Below the pieces are notes generated by a model. The model ran no database searches. It was not told where the DNA came from and saw only the letters and a list, made by a program, of their open reading frames with translations. Shown piece by piece: positions 43,120 through 53,900 of a stretch of 64,000 bases of DNA. Source of the DNA: Mytilus trossulus (Eukaryota > Mollusca > Bivalvia > Mytilida > Mytilidae); the NCBI RefSeq assembly GCF_036588685.1, contig NC_086386.1:69996682-70060681 (forward strand), in the 5' to 3' direction. The translations under genes and the position numbers were made by a program. The first letter of the stretch is position 1; each line of letters opens with the position of its first letter.

Positions 43120-44775
43120 TTTGATATTCCGTATAAAGTCAAGTTATTGGAATTTTAATGGAGTCTAACTGTGCACCACTTCTTGCGGACCTATTTTTGT
43201 ATTGTTATGCGTTACAATTTATGACTAAAATCAGAAAAGACCCATTGAACCAACATTTTATAAAAAAAAATAACAACACTTTTAGATATTTGGATGATAT
43301 TTTGTCTTAATAATGACAACTTTAGTGTGTATACTAAAGAAATAATCCGGTTTAACGTACTTTAAATAAAGCTAATACTAACAATGACCACTGCTCTTTC
43401 CTCGATCTTGATATCTATATCATTACCGGGAAGCTTTTTTCAAAAAAATATGACAAAAGAGATAATTTTTCATTTCCTATCGTTTATTATCCATTTTTAG
43501 ATGATGACGTTTCCTTGTCACCATCTTATTGTGTTTATACATCTCAATTTGTATGATTCTCACGTGGGTGCCACATGTGGATCTGCTTACCCTTACGGAG
43601 CACCTTAGTTTTTGGTGGGGTTCGTGTTGCTTATTCTTTAGTTTTCTATGGTGTGTCATGCGTACTATTATTTGCCTGTTTGTCTCTTTCATTTTTAGCC
43701 ATGGCGTTGTCAGTTTATTTTTGATGTATGAGTCTGACTGTCCCTCTGATATCTTTGTCCTTATTTTCTTTCACAACGTATTACATTTTGGTGAGAGAAA
43801 TATATGTATTACTGAAAAAATTATTATACCAGGGTTTTCGATATCACAAACTAGTCAATACATTTACTAAATTTTGTTATCGGTATATGGGAATTATACG
43901 TAAATATAAATCAACATGCAGACATCTTATACATTCAGGTATTTCACACCAATCTTTTATTGTAATATACTTTATAAAGCACAAAAATGTCAGTATTCAC
44001 CTCATAATCTAACAAAACCTTTAAACAGACTTATTTAGAAGGGGTATAGTTACGATACTGTTGTCAGGTCATTTAAGATAGCATATTGTGGCTATAATAT
44101 TGATTCACCTTTAGGGTATTTGCATCTGAATTAATTAAACAAACTTATTCTAAAACCAGTGTTTGACATGACATGGGTTATGTTCGTCTCATATCTTTCA
44201 TGATGGTATGATACTAAACCCCTAATAGACGTGATTGTGCCTGATATTCACACGATTAAGACATAATATTTCAATCAGTTTAATTGAGGTCTGGAGCTGG
44301 CATGTCAGTGCTGCTAGTAGTTTGCTGTTATTTATGTATTATTGTTATTTTGTTTATTTTCTTTTGTTTCATATTCTGACATCGGACTCTGACTTCTTGT
44401 AAACTGAGTTTTACTGAGCGTAATGTTGTGCGTTGGGTTTTCTACACTGGCTAGAGGTATAGGGGTAGGGTTGAAATCTCATTGACATGTTTAACCCCGC
44501 CGCATTATTGCGCCTGTCCCAAGCCAGAAGCCTCTTGCCTTTGTTAGTCTTGTATGATTTTTAATTCTAGTTTCTTGTGTATAATGCGGAGTTTAGTATG
44601 ACGTACATACACACTAAACTAGCATCCATATTTTTTAGGGGCCAGCTGAAGGACGCATCCGGGTGCGGGAGTTTCTCGCAACATCGAAGACCTATCGGTG
44701 GTCTTCGGCTGTTGTCTACTCTGTGGTCGGGTTGTTGTCGCTTTGACACATTCTGCATTTCCATTCTCAATTTTA
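43120..44775 (+). pseudogene. Penelope-like element 3, different subfamily, interrupted
   Basis: ESNCAPLLADLFLYCYA, NNTFRYLDDIL, CSFLDLDIYI and YDKRDNFSFPIVYYPFLDDD lead to 43556. Coding similarity resumes at about 43800 with LLKKLLYQGFRYHKLVNTFT and RHLIHSGISHQSF. Between them is a tail repeat (43557-43765). A long 3' region follows, ending in the TTTGACACATTCTGCATTTC block near 44750. Confidence 0.75.
43557..43765 (+). repeat. Penelope tail repeat inserted into element 3
   Basis: CATGTGGATCTGCTTACCCT to GTCTGACTGTCCCTCTGATA replaces the expected coding segment of element 3, so this tail has moved or been copied without its reverse transcriptase. Confidence 0.65.
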
Positions 44776-44879
44776 TTTGCCTTTTGTTAGCAATAATTCG
44801 TGTGTTTATCTGTCCTTTATGTTCTCCCATTTATTTGTATTGTAGTCCTGTCATGTAATGTTGTCATTTAAATGTTATA

Positions 44880-45140
44880 TTTAAAATTGCCATAAAAGCG
44901 AGAGGTTTGGCATGCCACAAAACCGGGTTGACCCCACCATTTTTTTCATGTACCAAGTCTGGAAAATGGCGATTGTTATGTCATACTAAAATAGTTCGTT
45001 TCTGTGTGTATTACATTTAAATGTTATTTTTCTGTTGTGTCGTAGTTCTCCCCTTATATTTGATATGTTTCCCTCAGTTTTAGTTTGCAACCCGGATTTG
45101 TTATTTCTCAATCATTTATGAATTTCGAACAGCGGTATAC
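44880..45140. repeat. Dispersed repeat with AGGTTTGGCATGCCACAAAA
   Basis: GAGAGGTTTGGCATGCCACA then GCAACCCGGATTTGTTATTT and ACAGCGGTATACTACTGTCG. Related phrases recur at 62220-62290 and 62850-62990. Confidence 0.5.
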
Positions 45141-45339
45141 TACTGTCGCCGTCATTTAGATGAGCGAAAGAAAGATGTCGGTTTACAAGTAAAACTGAAA
45201 TACCCTTCATCATTTTCGTGCCTGTATAAACAAGTTTGAATGATTAATCCTGAGTTTATAAACGTTGCTAAATATCGTCGTTTTTATGTCTATTTCGTTG
45301 GAGAAATCGAGGGTTGGAAATAATTATGAGGCCCTTCGT

Positions 45340-45615
45340 AAGTAATCGCATAGTCGCATATAACGTAATCATTTTTTTTTAAACAAGATGATAAAATAAT
45401 CAAAATTACAGTCCTAGATAAAAAAAAAATCAACTTATTATGAAATAATTGATCTTGTTAACAAATAATCACATAAAAACGGCCAATATAAAAAAGAAGA
45501 TGTGGTATGATTGCCAATGAGACAACTATCAACAAAAGTCCAAAATGACACAAACATTAACAATTATAGATACAAGTAATCACATAATTATGGATACAAG
45601 TAATCACATAATCAA
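45340..45615. repeat. TAATCACATAATCA-rich repeat, inverted relative of 13855-14062
   Basis: Irregular TAATCACATAATNA and CAAGTAATCACATAAT phrases with ACAGTCCTAGAT. A 78-bp AAGATGTGGTATGATTGCCA repeat fragment is inserted at 45493-45568. Confidence 0.65.
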
Positions 45616-46126
45616 AACGGTCCAAGAGGAGGATCAGTTATAGTTTGTTGTAATTTATCCCTTATGTACTAAGTATATAACAGATTTAGGTAGATAAAGA
45701 ATCATAACAAGAGCACAAAGTTTATGTAACGAATGTGGAGTCCTAGATGACGAATTTCATTTCCTTTTTTGATATAGACATTCACATAGCATTGTTTTTA
45801 AATGTGAATGCTTATCTAGATTACAATGTATCATTATTTCAACATGTAAATGCATTTAATAAACAAAAATACATTCTAAAAATCACCCTGAACTTGTTTG
45901 ACTTAGTGGAGTCATTAAAAGGAAATATTTAGTACGGAGGGGATGTGACAAATTAAAAGTGTGTTTTGTTTTTCATAGATTTGTTTAATGAACTATTTTT
46001 GTTCAAATACAGCCTATTGAATTGTATTTTTTTGTCAATTATTTATTGTTTGTTTTTATTGCTTTGATCTTTTATAAGGACGTTTTGCAATAATGGTTTT
46101 TGATCAACACTACATTTAAGTTCGCC
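45616..46126. other. Downstream region of the LU-fibrinogen gene, no gene seen
   Basis: AT-rich. The only item of note is the TTTATT (minus-strand AATAAA) at 46127-46132, just beyond this stretch. Confidence 0.4.
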
Positions 46127-46285
46127 TTTATTAGCAAGGTAAATGAAACACATATGACATTAACTACAAAAGTTTAATCTTATTTTATAAGTATAATGTA
46201 ATCCTCGGTTGATGCTGAAGAATCTTCTAATGCGACGGAAAGTTAAAACGAGTACCTTTCGATGCATATAATATGTACAGATCAC

Positions 46286-46524
46286 TCAGACTTTGGTTAT
46301 CATCATGATGGAACTTTTCACCAAACCAAGTAAATCAAGATACCAGCGTGGACCATAAGAACCGTACTTTCCATTGAGATCACAATGTTCACAATTACTG
46401 TACCACCATCCACTTTTACGTTGTGCAGCACAGTCAGAAGATGACATATCATTATCCTGACCTGTTGTTGAAAATTTCATTTCATTTGCTCTGCCGTCAA
46501 TGTGACCACTATCAAGACAATCTC
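46286..46524 (-). CDS. LU-fibrinogen gene, fibrinogen domain exon 4, with stop
   Basis: [20 protein letters not shown], a DNDMSSSDC calcium-site stretch, GWWYSNC and LNGKYG, then a stop at 46286-46288. A minus-strand AATAAA (46132-46127) about 155 bp downstream could serve for polyadenylation. Confidence 0.92.
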
Positions 46525-49500
46525 CTATTTTGAAAGAATTAATTTTCAGTCATGAACGAAAATATTCAAATATAAAGGTGGTATCAAATGTTGTGTTTAA
46601 GCCTTGTAAATTCAGGACTGATATGTATAACATTGCTTACATTACGATATCCATTCGTAGTATCAATTTATCGTAAAACATACAGAAAATTTTCCCGTTC
46701 GGGACAAATCTGAACTGAAGTACTTTTTTGCATATGGAAATTCGTGAGAACATGTATATGGTCATATTCAAGTGCTGTTTGTCATGTTTGGAGTATTGCG
46801 CCATTCATATGCAGATCCAGAAGGGGGAGGGTGTGTGGCTGTGGGACACGCTCCCTTTCGTTTTGAATATTATGTTGGTTATATATGAAATGAAACATAT
46901 CTGGAGCGGCCCCCTCAGATTAGTCAGTAGGCCTCCTCCTAATGCAGAGTTCTGTATCCGCCACTGCAGTTGGTAGGTTTTTGATTAAGTTTATTACAGA
47001 AACAGGTGTTATGTGCTCGGTTATCGACTGTTTTAATCCATTCCAAACTAAAAATACGTTTCAAACCAAACTTTCGACATCGAACGCTCTCGAATCATGA
47101 ATTTTATGTTCAAGCATGCAAAATTGACTAAAGAATTATTTTCTCAAAGTAGTTAAAGTGGTTCTTAATGACATTACACGTTATTTCAAATACATTTTGA
47201 CATGAATTTACATTGTTTGACAATGAATCCTATTAATATATCTCAGTTATCATTTTTCTCTATAGAATTATAGAATAAATACACATTATTTTTGATTTGT
47301 TTTTAAATTGCAAGCGTTGAACTATTGGACCGGTCAATAGTGTCCAACTATTGAACCTTGATTAAACCATTTGACAACAAGCATCATTTTATTTCGCGGA
47401 ACTTTCAATGCAACTACAAAATTGGAGGATTTTAAAAATCCCGCGGGAGTTACGATGTTGCGTTTTACCTATTGTATCTAGAGTTGACATAAGTGGTGAA
47501 CGTAGCTTTAGCATTCATCATATATATGAAGTAAACATGTAACAGTATAATTGGGTTTCTGCATTTTATTTTACGATATTATTAGTTGATTTATCCCCGT
47601 AATTTATTGTCTATTGTCTTTTTCGATATAATAAAACACCTAATGACTGGATATTCGTGGAATAGTTAGTTTATTGTACCCTCGGATACAACTTTTGCCC
47701 TCAGCTACGCCTGAGGGCAATAGTTGCACCTCGGGGGCAATACAATTACTATTCCACTTAAACCTAGTCAATAAGTATACATTATACAAGTTTGCTAGAA
47801 ATGATCACAGTATAACATACCTGCAGTACCATGATAGTTTGTGACGTTAAGCAAATATTTAGTACTCTCATCACCGACATAAAATATTGAATAGTCAGCA
47901 TAACTGATAGTACCATTTTTTTGCTCGAGAACAATATGCACGCGATGACGTCCATTCTTGGTTATCGAATGTATGTTCTCGTTTCCTGTAAAGTAAATTT
48001 AATCTGAATAAAAGGAGATGTTGATTAATTAAACAATAACCACGCCAACAAATACCCAAACGGCAACCGAAATGTTTTCAAAAAGTCAAACATTTGCTAT
48101 TAACCTAGCAAACCGAACATTCAAATCATTTTGCTTCATTCCATGTCGTTTTAGTTATCTTTAAATGTATAAATTATAATTGAAATTATAAAGAAACTCA
48201 GGTTTAAACTTCCTCGGGTAAAGTTGGCCATAGATTGATTTACCTGTAAAAGAACGAATTTTTGTGGATCGAATCAGGTATTCAAATGATTTACCTTTGT
48301 TTCACTTTCAATGTTTACATATGCATTCTTTTCCTTTAAATAACTTTCCACATACAATTCACGTGTTATCCATCTCAAGCTTAGGGGTTAAATTGAACTT
48401 CACATGAATACAGTTTCAATGAAGTCGAATTATTCACTTGCAAGTAAATAATTCAGAATCAATGATTTTTAGCTTATTTTGACAAAATTGAACCATACTG
48501 TCTTCTCAAAGCTAATTATTATTTCACTCTTTGCATTTCATTATCGATTGATAAAATAAAAAAAAGATACTAGCTTTTTTATACATCTTGTAGATAGTGC
48601 CCCTTTCAGTCTATACGCAATAACAGTTTCTATTCTAGCTGTTAACAAACGAAATATCTTTTTCCGTACGTACAAAAAATCATGAAAATATTTCTTTGAT
48701 AATCAAAATGTCGACATCCTTGATCATAAACGTTTAAGTAACATTAAGAAATCGACATTTCGATAAAGATTTTTAAAATTCCTCTTCTTCTATATTGCAA
48801 TGGTTTTATGTTTTAACTATCTACCTAGCCAGTACTCTGTATAAACTATTCCGAAACCTTCTTTGTATTCATTCCAAGTTCTTCCAAAGTCAACTGAACC
48901 GTCATATCGTCTTTGAATAACCTTTAACAAAATTAACAAAATTGAAATATATATAGACGTATATACTTTGATTGACTGCTTTTTATTATTGTCTCTAGTG
49001 TTTGGTTGCTGCCTTTATGCTGATTAATTATATCCGCTTTTTATTATAACTAAACTTAGTTAATATACACATTGCGATAAAGTACCGATAAAAAGGTAAT
49101 GATTTTTTTTTCTTTACGTCGGAACTTTTTTTAAACACAGTAACGACTGTTGTTATCCATTCGTTTGATATGTTTGAGGTCTTGATTTTGACATTTGATT
49201 AGGGACTTTCCGTTCAAAATGGAATATGATATTTAAAGAGGCATATGTAGTTGTGTTCAATGTCACATGGAATAGTCACAACCAATCATATATCAATTTC
49301 ACTATCAATATTTATATACAAAGGAATAAGATGTTAAGTGTAATGTCCACGTGTACAAGTCTTAACCAAGCAACATCATAATTTTTGTATAAAGGTGACA
49401 CAATACTTCCGTCGACCATGATTTGCAGACTTATGACAATGTATAATGTAACATTGTTTACTGTAAAAAAGTGAATTAATTTCAAAATACAAGTTCTAAA

Positions 49501-50822
49501 GGCAGATTAATATTGAAGATACAAACCGTCCATTTTTTGCCGTTCAGGATCATACAGTACACACGTTTAGAACGACTGTCACCTTTTGGATATATAGTGT
49601 AAACACCTTCATCGACGAAATTAATGTCCGAGCATTCCAGAGGATCGCCTTAAATAAAAATGTAGAGAAAAAATAATGGCTTCTGAAAGATAACTTGCGT
49701 AGATAAAATGAATACCGGGAATATACAAATAATTAAAAGACATTTGGACTGATTGTTGATTCTTTGATTACAAAAAACCACGAAAAATATTGTTATTCAT
49801 TGAAAGACTCAAAGTGCCAAAGACATTTAAATGACCAAACTACATCGGGAATTTGAATGCCATTGTCTTTGTTGTGTTCAATTGATTAAGACGACAGTAG
49901 ATATACGTTACCGGTGTAAAATTTTCATAAACCGATTATAAAGAAGAAAACAAAAAATCAAAGTAATTCAGGTATTGCATGAACTTTGAAAGAAGGAAGT
50001 ACACCACTAATTAATGGTCCCATTGCTTTCTATGTTAAATTCCTCAATTTCGAGTGGTCACAGTTCTTTTATCTTAAGTTCAAATAAAGTAACAATCATT
50101 GCATGTCAACGCAGCACCTTCTGGTGTCCTGTACTGAAAAAATCAACATACCTTACATGGCATATAAGAAAGAGCTGGTTCCCGGAACTTCGGATGTACC
50201 AAAACAGGTACTTCCGAACTGACAAAAAGGCACAATGTACCCTCCTTTTTAAATTTCATGCCATTTTTTTGTTATTCAAATTTATCAGTCAAAAATTGTT
50301 CTACAATAATCACCAGTCATGCAGCTTTCCTTTGATACCAAAATTAATAAAATATTCTAAATATTTTGAAAGTTATGTCCATGTTTAGGAACTATTTTGT
50401 GTTAAATATGTACTACTTTCTGGTATGTGCTTTCTGGCCGGGCCCGAATTAGTGGTGTTACACCAGGAGTGATGGAGTACACCGATAGGGTAACCGTTGT
50501 TTGCTATGCAGGCATGAATTACCCGCCATGCGAGTTTATACTCCAAAATTGCTATACACCTTTTAGTGATGTGGTCACCATGCTTGTTGTTTCAGTTGAA
50601 GTAGTTGCCTGTACTGTAGTTTTAGTTGTTGTTGTGGTTTTTGTTGTTCTTGTAGTTGTTGTTGCACTTAAGTTGGATTTCCAGCATTCCATATTACACA
50701 AATCATCAGAACAACACCTGCTGCATGCAGAACTTCGAAGGTGACTTCTGATTGAGCTACGTTTTTTGCCTATTATGGGCATACCACCGGACACAGCATC
50801 ACACACCTGCAATATCATTGAG

Positions 50823-50900
<78 letters not shown>

Positions 50901-53900
50901 TCGATATATATATATATATTCGATATTCGATATATAGAGCCCAGGTGGTCGTGTGGTCTAGCGGGACGGCTGCAGTGCAGGCGATTTGGTGTCACGATAT
51001 CACAGTAGCATGGGTTCGAATCCCGGCGAGGGAAGAACCAAAAATTTGCGAAAGCAAATTTACAGATCTAACATTGTTGGGTTGATGTTTAGACGAGTTG
51101 TATATATATAGTTTTGTAATCAAAGAGTCAACACGATTTTATAACAACATTTTCGTTTAATAACACCTTATATCAGTACCGTTGTGCAAATTTTTAGACT
51201 GATATAATTTTTTCCTTATCTGCATAGTATCGCCTATTCTAGACGATCCGGTACATAGTAAATTTGCTGGTTGGTCCTTTTTATAAACTTTTATATATAT
51301 ATATATCGAAATTATTTAAGTAAACTAATTAAAGTGAATAGTAACACATATCCTTAAATTTGCATTATCTTTTTCGGAATTAAGATTTATCTGATGATCA
51401 ATTAATAACTCTCTCTCTCTCTCTCTCTCTCTCTGTATATATATATATATATAGTTTTCTATGTTGTGTCAGGTGTACTATTGTTTGTCTGTTTGTGTTT
51501 TTCATTTTTAGCCAGGGCATTGTCACTTTTTTTTATGAGTTTGACTGTCCCTTTGGTATCTTTAGTCCCTTTTTTGCTAATACGATTTTTTGTTCGGGTT
51601 GTTGTCTCTTTGACGTATTTCTAATTTCCAGTCGTAATTTGATAATAATTTGACGTGTAACATACAGTGAACCTACATTTTTGTATTGACAATTGGTTGT
51701 GTAAAATCTTTCCCCAATACTGAATAGCTCCTCGATATAGCAAAACTGAAAACAAATAAGTTAGCTTTTACATGGTTGTAAATACATACTTTCCTGTTTT
51801 CTAATATTCGTTTTTATATCATTACTTTCTATAAGTATTAGATAATCATTATATTATATATACTGAATGTTACCTTTTAACTACCGAAAGTTGTTTTTCT
51901 CATTTTAAAGACACATTTGCGTTATATCTATATTCAACATATCTTTTATGTTTTATGGGTTTGATTGATACGCTATTGATCCGTCATGTCACATGTGTAA
52001 GCTTGTAAAGGGTATCATATTTCTTTCCTCGAAACCAATTTTACTTTAGAATTGTATATGTTGTAGTTTCTAATGCTATTGCATTCTGTTTGTAAGTTTT
52101 ACCCACGTTTTCAGAACGGCAATTGTGAGCATACATGTATATTATGTCCCGAATGAAATAAATGAAATAAAATTTTGATCGGCTGCAGGACACCGTACAG
52201 ATAACAACATTGAGCAAAATGTGTACCATTACATACGCTATACAATGCTCTATAATGACAGTATCATATCATACCATACTTGATATAAATGAATTGTGTA
52301 GGCTTAAGTTTAAGGCCACAGAACTACGTTTATTTTGTACACAACTGATATTGTTTGTTAAATAGGTAAGGCTGAAAAGTCTTCTGTCAAAGTCAAATAT
52401 CAGTTTTTTGTATTTCTTCCAGCATGAAAGATCGAAGAAAGGGGCTAATCAGACGGAACTATGAATACCTGGTTCTGTTCACAAACTGATATTGTTTTGC
52501 ATTCATTTATTGATAATGCTCCATCACAATGGTAACAGATCGGTCCTCTCGACAGTGTTAATCCTTAAAATATAATACTTTGTATATTTTTGAAATGATC
52601 ACAGAAACACTCAATCTGATATATATATACATAAGCAGTCAATCCCATTTAAAACATATATATGACAAGTAGACAGGCGTGAAATTGAGATATAATTAGT
52701 AATATGTATGCAAACATTTATTGTAAAGAACTTTGCTTGTCATGTGTTTGGATTTTTGTCAGATTTACGGAATACTCTGGTCTTATTCATTAGAATGCAT
52801 AAGAAAAAAAATGGCCACTGATGCTTTTTGTTCTTTTTATAAATCTGTAAAAGTTTTATAAAATTCTAATTACTTTAAATACTTAAAGAGAACTTTTAAA
52901 AGGTGGCTAGGGCGTCTTTATTAAAATTGATAGAATTTTTTGTCAAAATGAAGTTTTTATCATGCTTTTTTTTTTATGAAAAATGGGTCACCGGACTTTT
53001 TTTCACGCTACAGGTTGTGCAAAATTGTCAGATTTTGTAAAGATTATGCATGGAAAATCTAATTTTGTGTAATAAAAAGAAAACGAACTATTAGAACGTT
53101 AAGATAAAATATGACAAGATTTTTTTGAGACATGACAACTGTAATTTGCGTCTTCATAATCCAAGATGGAGGAAGACACCCGAACCACCTTAAACTTGTC
53201 AATAATAAAGCTATGAAAAGTCAAAAGAGAATATTTTCCCTCTAAAAAAAAATCAATGACTAATATCTCGAAAACGGAGCACATTGACCTATATATTTCT
53301 TTTGCTCTTTTGATTCCTTTGTTTTTCCCTTATCAATATAAACTAGTGTTTTGAAAAGCTAAGTATTTTGAAACTGAGAAGCGAACTTTCTTAATATGTA
53401 TATATCCTTATTTAATTCTAATACTTTAGTTGGAAATTTCTAAATAAACTAGGGACATATTTAGGCATAACCATTATTAAATATTATCTATATATTACTT
53501 TTTGTTCCATTAAGGTAGCACAATACAAAGATTTTTTTTACTTCCAATCACTAACCATTAAAATGATAGAACTTTCTTATAAATGCATTAAAAATAATAA
53601 AAGAGGAATATGTAGATGGATAAAAGATATATCTTTTATATGAATGCAATATTTTTATTATGCAATTATTTTCATAATGGGATTCCATTCTCTCATAAAT
53701 CTGTAGTTAATATAATTTTAATAAACATCCTAACCACATAAAAGAAGATATTGTTTAATTAGGTGTTAAATATGTACTATACATTTTATCTGAAATCTGA
53801 GATATCTTTTTGTAGATAATGGCCATAGGAATAACATATAATAAAATCTACCCTCTAGGAATAATTATGCAGAAGCTAATTTCATTTGAAAGTGGAAATT

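Noticed and set aside
50552..51008. Frames reading poly-LS, poly-ER or VVVLVVV
   Set aside because: Products of the (GA)n tract or the antisense of the Thr-rich linker. Only the minus-strand part 50806-50560 is kept, as an exon.
50936..51035. Possible tRNA gene (plus)
   Set aside because: The tRNA-like head continues into a SINE body and TA tail, so it was scored as a SINE.
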